Assembly: GCA_015231395.1 (NCBI GenBank)
Contig: JADGBP010000038.1
Span: 1-11,148, forward strand
Direction of reading: 5' to 3'
Source of the DNA: Desulfamplus sp.
GTDB taxonomy: Bacteria; Desulfobacterota; Desulfobacteria; Desulfobacterales; Desulfobacteraceae
DNA length: 11,148 nt
Below the pieces are notes generated by a model. The model was not told the origin of the DNA. It saw only the letters and a list, made by a program, of their open reading frames with translations, and made no database searches. Of this stretch, positions 1 through 6,000 are shown one piece after another. Positions within the stretch are counted from its first letter, which is position 1; every line of letters begins with the position of its first letter. A program made the position numbers and the translations under genes.

Positions 1-722
1 TTGTAGGCACTTTTACTGCGGGCGGGCTTAAAATATCGATTCAGGGTGGAAAGCTCTCTATTGATCAGGAGGGGAAATCCAGAAAATTTATAGAAGATGT
101 AGAGCATGTCACTTTTAGTGGAAAATATGCTATAAGCAAGGGACAACCTGTGCTCTACATCACGGAAAGATGCGTATTCAAACTTACACCAGATGGGATG
201 GAACTCATTGAAATAGCCCCAGGCATTGATCTTGAAAAAGATATACTTGCCATTATGGATTTCAAACCCATAATGCATGTTCCTCCTGCCTTGATGGATG
301 AAAGAATCTTCATGCCCGAACCCATGGGATTAAAGGATGATATGCTCAATATCTCATTGGAGAAACGTCTCACCTACAATGCACGGGAAAATCTATTTTT
401 TGTAAATTTTGAAGGTTTTTCAATACAGACAAAGGATGATATCAGTCTGGTAAAAGAGGCTGTTGAGAGTATTATTCGCCCTCTTAATAAAAAAGTTTAT
501 ACCATTGTGAATTACGATAATTTTTATATTAATCCAGAAATTCTTGATGATTATACACTTATGGTCAAGGGGCTTGTGGAAGAATTTTACACCTGTGTCA
601 CACGCTATACAACCAGTGCTTTCCGCAGAATGAAAATTGGTGATGCTCTGCAACACCAGAATGTGACACCCCATATTTACGCAACACTTGCAGAAGCTGG
701 TAATGCGTTGAAAAATTTTTAG
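1..722 (+). CDS. Acyl-CoA:acetate/3-ketoacid (propionate-type) CoA-transferase, C-terminal part, 5' end outside window
   Basis: The reading frame is open from base 3, so the window holds only the last 239 residues. The segment starting VGTFTAGGL, then EHVTFSGKYA, GQPVLYITERCVFKLT and IEIAPGIDLEKDILAIMDFKP, is the conserved C-terminal core of the YdiF/Pct family of class I CoA-transferases. These move CoA between short acyl groups through a glutamyl-CoA intermediate; that catalytic glutamate would lie upstream of the window. After the EPMGL segment (about residue 109 here) a further 130 residues follow (NLFFVNFEGF, TIVNYDNFYI, VTRYTTSAFRRMKIGDAL). I recall such an extension from longer proteobacterial relatives, but it is absent from E. 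coli YdiF. The call is firm at family level; the substrate is not determined. A start at GTG 150 is rejected because homology continues upstream. The last codons are duplicated just after the stop. Confidence 0.9.
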   Translation, partial: VGTFTAGGLKISIQGGKLSIDQEGKSRKFIEDVEHVTFSGKYAISKGQPVLYITERCVFKLTPDGMELIEIAPGIDLEKDILAIMDFKPIMHVPPALMDERIFMPEPMGLKDDMLNISLEKRLTYNARENLFFVNFEGFSIQTKDDISLVKEAVESIIRPLNKKVYTIVNYDNFYINPEILDDYTLMVKGLVEEFYTCVTRYTTSAFRRMKIGDALQHQNVTPHIYATLAEAGNALKNF

Positions 723-771
723 AGGCAAAGAAGAAGCTGGTAATGCGTTAAAAAATCTGTAAAGACAAAAT
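692..771. repeat. 40-bp tandem duplication of the CoA-transferase 3' end
   Basis: Two adjacent 40-base units (692-731 and 732-771) share the string AGAAGCTGGTAATGCGTT. The first unit holds the real last codons and TAG stop plus AGGCAAAG. The second is a diverged copy with TAA and AGACAAAA, and it runs directly into the family A element. Because the stop lies inside the first unit, the second copy is untranslated. Confidence 0.85.
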
Positions 772-890
772 ATAGTTTTCCAGATAATTAAATTGGCAAT
801 CGCACTGTAGGGGCAACCCTTTGTGGTTGCCCCTTGTGGTTGCCCTTCTTCAAAAGAAGAGATACCAAAATATTTTTCTGTAAGTCTATA
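771..890. repeat. Family A palindromic element, copy 1 (MITE-like)
   Basis: The left end TATAGTTTTCCAGATAATTA is an imperfect inverted repeat of the right end (...TTTTTCTGTAAGTCTATA); about 21 of 29 positions pair when copy 2's right end is used. The core is a perfect hairpin, GGGGCAACC and GGTTGCCCC around a short loop (811-833). The right hairpin arm is itself tandemly repeated (13 bases, 820-832 and 833-845). There is no coding capacity. Other copies are at 9696-9796, 10825-10901 (right end lost) and a left-end fragment at 1742-1771. The size, inverted ends and lack of a transposase gene fit a non-autonomous element. Confidence 0.8.
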
Positions 891-923
891 GAATTAAAAG
901 GCAAAATGGAATTAAAAGGCAAA
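888..923 (+). repeat. 18-bp tandem duplication of the dehydrogenase start
   Basis: Bases 888-905 (ATAGAATTAAAAGGCAAA) and 906-923 (ATGGAATTAAAAGGCAAA) differ only at the third base, so the real start codon ATG is ATA in the upstream copy. The repeat is in frame (6 codons). The AAAAGG of the upstream copy falls four bases before the ATG and may serve as the ribosome binding site. The first bases of the upstream copy overlap the family A right end. Confidence 0.85.
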
Positions 924-1724
924 ACAGCTCTTGTACTTGGTGCAGTAAAGGGAATCGGCAAAGCTATTGGACTTGCACTTGCCAGAGAAGGGGTACGACT
1001 TGCTCTGACCCGCCATGACTGGAAAGATAGTTTTCAGGGCATGACACAGGCGTTCGCAGATTCAGGAGCAGATCATGAAATTTATGATGTGGATCTGCTT
1101 GATGCAAATCAGATCATGCTTTTAAAAAACAAGATTCAAGAGCGTTTCGGCACTATTGATATCCTGATAAACAATATTGAGCGTGGAGGCTGGCCAGCGG
1201 TACATGGTGAGTATATTGAAGAGCAGTGGGATCTTGAGATGACAACCACCCTCAGGGCAAAAAGATGGGTATTCAATGAGATGCTTCCTCTTTTGAAAAA
1301 GTCTGAAGATGCAGTGGTTATCAATTTTTCCTCAATTGCCTCAATTGTGGGCAGATCTGGTCCTGCTGCCCCTCTTTTTAATGATGGATATTCAGTTGCA
1401 GCAAAGGGGATTTCCCTGCTTACTGAAACATGGGCAAGACTTGGTGCCCCTTTAATCCGTGTCAATGAGATCATGCTTGGCATTTTTGAGACACGTCACG
1501 CCCAGGGAACCCGTGGCTGGGAAGAGGTATTAACAGATAACGAAAAAAAGGCTATCATTGACCATACGCTTCTTGGCAGAACCGGAACTCTTGATGATGT
1601 TGTCAAAGCAGTGCTGTTTATTATAAAAGATGCTCCCTACATGACAGGAAGTGTGCTGAGGCTTGATGGTGGGTATGTTCTGGGTGGAGATAAAATTCCA
1701 CCCATGCCTGCTGGGGTTCTTTAA
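906..1724 (+). CDS. Short-chain dehydrogenase/reductase (SDR) with atypical active-site spacing
   Basis: A 272-residue NAD(P)-dependent oxidoreductase of the classical SDR type with a Rossmann fold. The nucleotide-binding motif is GAVKGIG (12-18), where most relatives have TGxxxGIG. The structural NNAG motif reads NNIE (89-92). The catalytic serine is probably S142 or S143 (NFSSIAS). The C-terminal GSVLRLDGGYVLGG is typical of the family. The tyrosine-lysine pair is Y162 and K167 (YSVAAK), giving Y-x4-K instead of Y-x3-K, so activity or alignment here is uncertain. ATG 906 is chosen: an in-frame extension back to 834 would translate family A repeat DNA. The gene follows the CoA-transferase on the same strand, which hints at acyl-CoA metabolism, but an element now separates them. 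Substrate unknown. Confidence 0.88.
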   Translation: MELKGKTALVLGAVKGIGKAIGLALAREGVRLALTRHDWKDSFQGMTQAFADSGADHEIYDVDLLDANQIMLLKNKIQERFGTIDILINNIERGGWPAVHGEYIEEQWDLEMTTTLRAKRWVFNEMLPLLKKSEDAVVINFSSIASIVGRSGPAAPLFNDGYSVAAKGISLLTETWARLGAPLIRVNEIMLGIFETRHAQGTRGWEEVLTDNEKKAIIDHTLLGRTGTLDDVVKAVLFIIKDAPYMTGSVLRLDGGYVLGGDKIPPMPAGVL

Positions 1725-1741
1725 ACAAGTGTGTCAGGGGT

Positions 1742-1771
1742 TATAGTTTTTCAAATAAGTAAATTGGCAAT
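1742..1771 (+). repeat. Degenerate left end of family A element
   Basis: TATAGTTTTTCAAATAAGTA followed by AATTGGCAAT matches the left terminus of copies 1-3 with a few substitutions. The GGGGCAA hairpin core and the right end are missing, so this is either a decayed remnant or an isolated terminus. Confidence 0.6.
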
Positions 1772-1971
1772 AGAAAATGAAATTTGGTTTTACGTAGAAG
1801 GGTATTCTTTTGCAAAACGATGATCAATAAAATAAAATAGTTGCAATCTGAGAGTCTGTATCCCATCTCAAAGTGATCGAAACGATGATCAAGACCCAAA
1901 ATGATCATAATGACACATATGGATACGATTAAATATAGTGCATGGCTACACAGGTGGGCGAACCAAGATCT

Positions 1972-1997
1972 TAATAGTTGCTTAACGGCAACTATTA
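1972..1997. other. Perfect 10-bp stem-loop upstream of the small membrane protein gene
   Basis: TAATAGTTGC (1972-1981) and GCAACTATTA (1988-1997) are exact reverse complements around a six-base loop TTAACG. No T-run follows on the plus strand, so it does not resemble a terminator for the upstream gene. It ends 70 bases before the next start codon and could act in a 5' leader or as a protein-binding palindrome; neither role is shown. Confidence 0.5.
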
Positions 1998-2067
1998 GCA
2001 ATGTTAATATAATAGAACAACGAAAAGTAAACAACAAGAAAAGTTCCTCAAAGGTGGAAATAGATCA

Positions 2068-2367
2068 ATGCTAAAGTATGCCAAGAATCTTTGCCTGAAG
2101 ATATCAATAGACCATCACAGCCAGGGCTTGTTGTTGGTTCTGGCTGTTTTGTTCATTATCTCTAAGGCATGGTGGTCGCTTGCAGGAATATTTTTTTACG
2201 GCATTATGCACTTCCAATACGGAGGTTCAGGAACATTCCAGGTACCTGCGAGAGCGAATCAACAGCTTGCCACCATTGGAGATTTGTTGTATTGTTTAGC
2301 CGGAATTGGAGGCATGATTCTTATTATTGGTGGTTTGATAGTTCGCGTAATTGAAATAATTCGATAA
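2068..2367 (+). CDS. Small membrane protein with two predicted transmembrane helices, function unknown
   Basis: A 99-residue protein not recognised as any named family. The N-terminus MLKYAKNLCLKIS is basic. It is followed by a hydrophobic segment at about residues 20-45 (GLLLVLAVLFIISKAWW onward), a polar stretch with GGSGTFQVPARANQQ (52-66), and a second hydrophobic segment at about 69-93 rich in glycine and isoleucine, then a short charged tail. The two helices with a roughly 25-residue connection suggest an inner-membrane hairpin protein. The start is supported by AGGTGG at 2052-2057, ten bases upstream. It stands alone between repeat-rich gaps, and neighbours give no clue. A real gene is likely from the Shine-Dalgarno sequence and membrane pattern. 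Confidence 0.7.
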   Translation: MLKYAKNLCLKISIDHHSQGLLLVLAVLFIISKAWWSLAGIFFYGIMHFQYGGSGTFQVPARANQQLATIGDLLYCLAGIGGMILIIGGLIVRVIEIIR

Positions 2368-2401
2368 GAAAATAGCTGTCGACCAACAAGCGGATCTTAA
2401 A

Positions 2402-2423
2402 AGCCTGTTTAAATATTCAGGCT
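2402..2423. terminator. Possible terminator hairpin after the small membrane protein gene
   Basis: AGCCTG (2402-2407) and CAGGCT (2418-2423) form a 6-bp stem with an AT-rich loop. On the plus strand it is followed by CTTAAAA, a weak tail; on the minus strand by TTTAAG. It lies between convergent genes, where bidirectional termination would be expected. The stem is short, so this is tentative. Confidence 0.35.
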
Positions 2424-2460
2424 CTTAAAATTGAGATGCCAAAAGATTTTTCTAAAAATC

Positions 2461-2565
2461 GGCATCCTTCATTTGCCAGTTTACACTTTCTTAAACAAAC
2501 GCCCCATTTTAGGGAATTGCCTCAAAAAAAGTGTCAACTACTTTTGGAGCGATATGAAGGATGCC
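2461..2565. repeat. Family B palindromic element, copy 1 (MITE-like, 105 bp)
   Basis: Perfect 12-bp inverted ends GGCATCCTTCAT (2461-2472) and ATGAAGGATGCC (2554-2565). Inside, a second inverted pair occurs (AGTTTACACTTT near 2479 and AAAGTGTCAACT near 2528, one mismatch). The element is flanked by near-identical direct repeats TAAAAATC (2453-2460) and TAAAAAATC (2566-2574), as expected for a target-site duplication. No coding capacity. A shorter relative is at 3870-3935. Confidence 0.7.
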
Positions 2566-2619
2566 TAAAAAATCTATAGTTACAGCAGACGCAACTCTGT
2601 TTTGTGCGACACACACGCT

Positions 2620-3738
2620 CTATATAACAAGGTCTAATTGCTGAATCGTGCCTGCCTTGCCGTTTTCCTCAAGATATACTCCTGTTCTTCGTATCTGACC
2701 AAGCGTATTCTGACTCTTTTGTTCTTTAAGTGTAAACTCTGTCTCCGCACTTTCAACCGCAATTGCTCCGATACCGCTCTCTTTAAGGCTTTTTAAAGTT
2801 GCGGTTTCTGGTGAATTACCTGACCAGACAGATAGTTTTTTAAAGGCAGTATCATTTTCATCAATCCAGCCATTTTTATCATCATCAAGCTGTGCAAGCT
2901 CCTGAAAGCCGTTATTTGTGGCAGGACCGAACATTTCGCTTCCATTGTTTACAATACCATCTTCATTTTTATCAAACACGAGAAAGCCGCTTCCTGATGA
3001 TAGCCATGAAATATCCTCCTTGTTACCGTCAGAATTAAGATCAAACTTAAATTTGATGTCAGTTAGTTCAGCAGGTTTTCCGCTGAAATTGACAACAAGA
3101 GGGTCTATCAGATTGGCATCGCCTATTAGTTGTAATCTGTTTTCTGAATAAAACTCTCGTTTCATGTCAAGGTGCAGTTTAAAATTGATAGATTCGCCAG
3201 TTTCTGTTTTAACACTTCCAAGTGCATCAAACCTTGTTACTTCAGATTCGTAATGGGAGTTAAATTCTGTTATTCTCACCCGTCTTACCGGAATTTCAGG
3301 AGTATTAGACTGCAAAGCAAGGGAATTAGATTGCGAGAGGTTGGATTGGGTTGTTGTAAGTATTGGTTTCGTTACAGAGCCTTCTGATAAAGAACCTGAC
3401 GATGTATTGGTATTACCCGTCTTGAATCCTGAAATATCGGTTAGTTTGAGTTTTTTCCCCATCAGGGCATCAAGCATACGTTTCATTGCCGCAAGTTTGG
3501 GGTCAGTTGGTATTTCATCATCTGAAGAGGCTTTCGGAACATCAATCTTGGCAGGAAAAAGTTGGGGCTTAATGGTAATTTTACTTTGCGTAAGTGAAGA
3601 TCTCTTTGCCGCGGAGCGTCCAGATGCGAATAGAGTTCCACGATCTTCTTCTAAATTTTCCACCTCTCTTTTTGAAACATTACTTTCTTCATATTTTCTT
3701 TCTGAATTAAAATCGAGTCGAGACGATGTTATTTTCAT
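2620..3738 (-). CDS. Soluble protein with EF-hand-like calcium-binding loops
   Basis: A 372-residue protein without an obvious signal peptide. The N-terminus MKITSSRLDFNSERKYEES resembles the start of a widespread bacterial group of EF-hand-like hypothetical proteins. Residues 40-150 are low-complexity and rich in serine, threonine, lysine and asparagine, probably disordered. Residues 230-305 form the conserved module: FDLNSDGNKEDISW (232-245), GSGFLVFDKNEDGIVNNGSE (249-268), then MFGPATNNGFQELAQLDDD and KNGWIDENDTAFKKLSVW. The three Asp/Asn-Gly loops (D233, D256 and D285 onward) match calcium-binding dockerin or EF-hand loops. The start has GGGGGG five bases upstream (complement of 3744-3749). 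The role of this family is not established; calcium binding is inferred. It stands alone, divergent from azlC, with repeat elements on both sides. Confidence 0.82.
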   Translation of the reverse strand: MKITSSRLDFNSERKYEESNVSKREVENLEEDRGTLFASGRSAAKRSSLTQSKITIKPQLFPAKIDVPKASSDDEIPTDPKLAAMKRMLDALMGKKLKLTDISGFKTGNTNTSSGSLSEGSVTKPILTTTQSNLSQSNSLALQSNTPEIPVRRVRITEFNSHYESEVTRFDALGSVKTETGESINFKLHLDMKREFYSENRLQLIGDANLIDPLVVNFSGKPAELTDIKFKFDLNSDGNKEDISWLSSGSGFLVFDKNEDGIVNNGSEMFGPATNNGFQELAQLDDDKNGWIDENDTAFKKLSVWSGNSPETATLKSLKESGIGAIAVESAETEFTLKEQKSQNTLGQIRRTGVYLEENGKAGTIQQLDLVI

Positions 3739-3869
3739 TTAAGCCCCCCATTTTCTCCACCTTAAATTATTTAACCTCTCCATTTTTTTAATATTATCGA
3801 CACGATATTAATTTCAGTTAAAAAAATTTTGCCTTTGCACCAAACTAAAATTATCTTTTCACATCAAGA

Positions 3870-3935
3870 CATCCTTCATTTCAAGGGTATTGAGATGAAT
3901 AATTTCAGATAGTTGGATACCTTCCGTGAAGGATG
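3870..3935. repeat. Family B palindromic element, copy 2 (66 bp)
   Basis: Inverted ends CATCCTTCA (3870-3878) and TGAAGGATG (3927-3935) match the outer ends of copy 1, but the interior differs. Exact 10-bp direct repeats CACATCAAGA flank it at 3860-3869 and 3938-3947, like a target-site duplication. Another CACATCAA occurs at 3957. Confidence 0.65.
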
Positions 3936-3973
3936 CCCACATCAAGATAATTTTTTCACATCAATATAACTGT

Positions 3974-4167
3974 CTCCTGACACACTATTTTTTTATAAAC
4001 ACTCATGGCAGTTTTTTTCCTACCCTCGATCATGAAAATCAAAATGTATTTTCATGATAAACAGTCATGGTCGGATGGAAATCCGACCACCCCCAACCAT
4101 GAAAAGCAAAGGTGTTTTCACGGTAAAACAATAAGTCAATGTCCATTTATTTTAAGTGTGTCAGGAG
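3974..4167. repeat. Element C: 194-bp inverted-repeat element with internal hairpins
   Basis: Perfect 13-bp inverted ends CTCCTGACACACT (3974-3986) and AGTGTGTCAGGAG (4155-4167). Inside are two imperfect direct repeats of about 64 bases (from about 3994 and 4057), each starting ATAAACA(C/G)TCATGG and ending in a hairpin. The first hairpin has an 11-bp perfect stem (ATCATGAAAAT 4029-4039 with ATTTTCATGAT 4048-4058). The second is ACCATGAAAA 4096-4105 with TTTTCACGGT 4115-4124, one mismatch. Between them lies TGGTCGGAT/ATCCGACCA (4068-4076 and 4081-4089), a 9-bp stem with a GGAA loop. The terminal motif recurs at 1728-1740. Confidence 0.65.
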
Positions 4168-4185
4168 TCAGCAACAAATTGTCAA

Positions 4186-4503
4186 CTATGATAACAGCCT
4201 GTCAACTTCAGAATTTAGATTCTCTATTTCACGGATTAAGGAACCAGCCCCTCTATCTTTTGCTGAAAGCAGAGCATCTCCCCATTTCTGAAGCATAGGT
4301 GTGTCAATACGCCGGACACTGTTGCTCCGTGACCACTCTCTGCCAATTTTTTCACCGAGCATTTCAAGCTGTTTACCAAGACTCTCTTTTTCAGGTGATG
4401 AAAAAGGTTTAAGAGTCTCTTTCATCCGACCTTTCCAGCCTTTAACAAGAAAGGTGCCTTCCTGAAACTTTTTAAACCAATCTTCTTCTTCTCTGCTATA
4501 CAT
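4186..4503 (-). CDS. Small charged protein of unknown function (105 residues)
   Basis: Not recognised as a named family. The protein starts MYSREEEDWFKKFQEGTFLV, is rich in lysine, arginine and glutamate, and has no membrane segment or signal peptide. Aromatic and charged residues alternate in a way that suggests mostly helices, with a heptad-like C-terminal stretch (SLIREIENLNSEVDRLLS). The start is well supported: AAGGAGG (complement of 4508-4514) lies four bases before the ATG. It is transcribed divergently from azlC, 175 bases away, and ends 19 bases from element C. An overlapping plus-strand frame (4005-4298) is rejected in its favour. Probably a real cytoplasmic protein; function unknown. 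Confidence 0.75.
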   Translation of the reverse strand: MYSREEEDWFKKFQEGTFLVKGWKGRMKETLKPFSSPEKESLGKQLEMLGEKIGREWSRSNSVRRIDTPMLQKWGDALLSAKDRGAGSLIREIENLNSEVDRLLS

Positions 4504-4678
4504 AAAACCTCCTTATGTTTAAACTATGGTTCAAAGTAATCCGGTATGATAAAAGATTGACACAATCAAAATGGTCTGTAAATAATTAAATTTTATAAAC
4601 GGTCATGAACAAATTTTGGCAAATTCACCGACAGATAACCTCTTGACCCATATATAAACTCCTTAATGGAATCGCAAC

Positions 4679-5443
4679 ATGCTTATATTACAAGAAAAAT
4701 ATCCAGAATCCCGCGTTAAAACCAATCCCGAAGATTCCCCATCGTCCCAGTTTATCTCAGGAGCAAGACACACATTTCCCCTGATTGTAGGTGCCATTCC
4801 CTTTGGCATAATATTCGGAACTCTTGCAGCCACTGCCGGACTCTCCTTTGGTGCCACAATGGGCATGTCACTCTTTGTGTTTGCTGGTTCTGCCCAATTC
4901 ATAAGCATAAGTCTGGTGGCAGCAGGAACCGCATGGCCAATGATTGTCCTGACAACCTTTGTAGTGAATCTGCGTCATATGCTCTATGGTGCAGCCATGG
5001 TGCCTTTTTACAGAACACTGAGTCAGCCCTGGAAAATAATTTTAGCGTTTGGTCTCACTGATGAGACATTTGCAGTGGCCATAAACCGATACCACCAGAA
5101 AGATGGTTTTGCCAACAAACAATATTACAACCTCGGTTCCATGCTGTTCATGTATGCCAACTGGAATCTTTGCACCTTCATTGGTCTTACCGCAGGCAAA
5201 GCTTTTCCTGAAATCTCTGGCTGGGGACTTGATTTTGCAATGCCGGCAACATTTATTGGCATGGTGATTCCATATCTGGTTTCAAAACCAATGTGGGCTT
5301 CGGTCATAACTGCTGGAACAGTCTCCATACTTGCCGGAGGATTACCTCACAAACTCGGTCTTATGGTCGCCGCACTTTGCGGTGTTGCTGCTGGTATGCT
5401 GAGTGAAAGATTCTTAGTTTCGCAAGAATCCGTAAAAATCTGA
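4679..5443 (+). CDS. azlC: AzlC family branched-chain amino-acid permease, large subunit
   Basis: A 254-residue polytopic inner-membrane protein of the AzlC (LIV-E/YgaZ) family, which with AzlD exports branched-chain amino acids and gives azaleucine resistance in Bacillus. After a hydrophilic N-terminus of about 28 residues comes the family hallmark GARHTFPLIVGAIPFGIIFG (28-47), then AGSAQF (69-74), NLRHMLYG (97-104) and LTDETFA (126-132), followed by further hydrophobic segments to about residue 242. Length is normal. The start ATG has only weak GGA upstream; a TTGACC hexamer lies at 4643-4648 in the divergent promoter region, but no convincing -10 was matched. azlD follows 98 bases later on the same strand, the usual arrangement. 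Substrate specificity is inferred from the family. Confidence 0.92.
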   Translation: MLILQEKYPESRVKTNPEDSPSSQFISGARHTFPLIVGAIPFGIIFGTLAATAGLSFGATMGMSLFVFAGSAQFISISLVAAGTAWPMIVLTTFVVNLRHMLYGAAMVPFYRTLSQPWKIILAFGLTDETFAVAINRYHQKDGFANKQYYNLGSMLFMYANWNLCTFIGLTAGKAFPEISGWGLDFAMPATFIGMVIPYLVSKPMWASVITAGTVSILAGGLPHKLGLMVAALCGVAAGMLSERFLVSQESVKI

Positions 5444-5472
5444 ATATTCTCAAGATTATAAAGATTCTGAAT

Positions 5473-5490
5473 CACGGATTGCCACGGATT
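5473..5490. repeat. Short tandem CACGGATT repeat between azlC and azlD
   Basis: CACGGATT occurs twice with a 10-base period (5473-5480 and 5483-5490). Similar CACGGATT phrases are common intergenic repeats in many bacterial genomes. No function is assigned. Confidence 0.45.
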
Positions 5491-5541
5491 AAAAAATTAC
5501 ACCGACTAAAAAAGATGTTTCAAATAGAGGTATGACAAATC

Positions 5542-5892
5542 ATGTCCAATATAAATATTGAAATGCGTGAAGTTTTTATAGTTGCAGGAATGGCTGTAGT
5601 CACTTTTGGAATACGATATATCATGTTTCCAATTTCAGGACGCTTTAAATTTTCTCCGTTTTTTGAGAAAGCATTAAGTTATGTTCCACCTGCTGTATTG
5701 TCCGCCATTATTATCCCTTCTGTACTTATGCCAACTGGAGACACACTTGACCTTAATTTGACAAATCCTTACATCATAGGTGCAATTGCAGCCTGTACTG
5801 TAGGGTGGATTTATAAAAATCTGCTTGCCACAATTATGGTCAGCATGATGGTGTTTTTGAGTTCTCAATGGGTTCTGAAAGTGTTTTTTTAA
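5542..5892 (+). CDS. azlD: AzlD family branched-chain amino-acid transport protein, small subunit
   Basis: A 116-residue hydrophobic protein with about four predicted transmembrane helices, the small partner of AzlC. Family features include the early TFGIRYIMFPISGRF segment (21-35), in place of the common TYLxRxLPF pattern, and ALSYVPPAVLSAIIIPSVL (44-62), which carries the conserved VPPAVLxA motif. The third and fourth helices follow at about 76-113. AGAGG at 5526-5530 precedes the ATG by 11 bases. Placement directly after azlC supports a two-gene transport operon. The final codons and stop (SSQWVLKVFF) are part of a 32-base unit repeated three times, which leaves two untranslated copies downstream. 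Confidence 0.9.
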   Translation: MSNINIEMREVFIVAGMAVVTFGIRYIMFPISGRFKFSPFFEKALSYVPPAVLSAIIIPSVLMPTGDTLDLNLTNPYIIGAIAACTVGWIYKNLLATIMVSMMVFLSSQWVLKVFF

Positions 5893-5955
5893 GTTTTCAA
5901 TGGGTTCTGAAAGTGCTTTTTTAAGTTCTCAATGGGTTCTGAAAGTGCTTTTTTA
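5860..5955 (+). repeat. Three tandem copies of a 32-bp unit at the azlD stop codon
   Basis: Units at 5860-5891, 5892-5923 and 5924-5955 share CAATGGGTTCTGAAAGTG and a T-run, with only one or two differences. The first unit encodes the azlD C-terminus, and the stop codon spans the first junction. A fragment resembling the start of a further unit (GTGCCCAATAAGTTCTT) follows. The units are directly adjacent, without spacers. Confidence 0.88.
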
Positions 5956-6000
5956 GTGCCCAATAAGTTCTTACTCAGGAATTTCAATCCCTCAACAATT

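Larger units (their letters stand above)
1725..2067. other. Intergenic region without a convincing gene
   Basis: This 343-base gap contains a stray copy of the element C terminus (AGTGTGTCAGGGG, 1728-1740), a degenerate left end of the family A element (1742-1771), two exact copies of AAACGATGATCAA 65 bases apart (1815-1827 and 1880-1892), and a perfect 10-bp hairpin at 1972-1997. A 98-codon open frame on the minus strand (1741-2037) spans these repeats, lacks family features and is not called as a gene. Confidence 0.6.
3739..4185. other. Repeat-filled intergenic region, no gene called
   Basis: This 447-base gap is largely occupied by family B copy 2 (3870-3935) and element C (3974-4167). 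The first 130 bases are AT-rich and would hold the promoter of the minus-strand calcium-loop gene, but no promoter was assigned with confidence. A 97-codon plus-strand frame starting at 4005 is made of element C hairpins and antisense of the next gene and is not called. Confidence 0.65.

Noticed and set aside
834..905. N-terminal extension of the dehydrogenase from TTG 834
   Set aside because: The extra 24 codons translate the family A right half and the duplicated gene head; ATG 906 fits the normal SDR N-terminus.
1975..2000. Integron attC-like site (GCTTAAC resembling an RYYYAAC core)
   Set aside because: No matching GTTRRRY partner, no integrase and no cassette structure.
1741..2037. 98-codon minus-strand reading frame
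   Set aside because: It covers family A remnant, direct repeats and a hairpin, has no recognisable family and no convincing start signal.
4179..4206. TGTCAACT twice near the 3' end of the 105-residue gene
   Set aside because: Only eight bases are shared, which is easily chance.
4005..4298. 97-codon plus-strand reading frame
   Set aside because: It consists of element C hairpins plus antisense of the well-supported minus-strand gene at 4186-4503, and has no ribosome binding site.
5860..5955. CRISPR-like array of 32-bp repeats
   Set aside because: The three units are directly adjacent with no spacers, and the first encodes the end of azlD.
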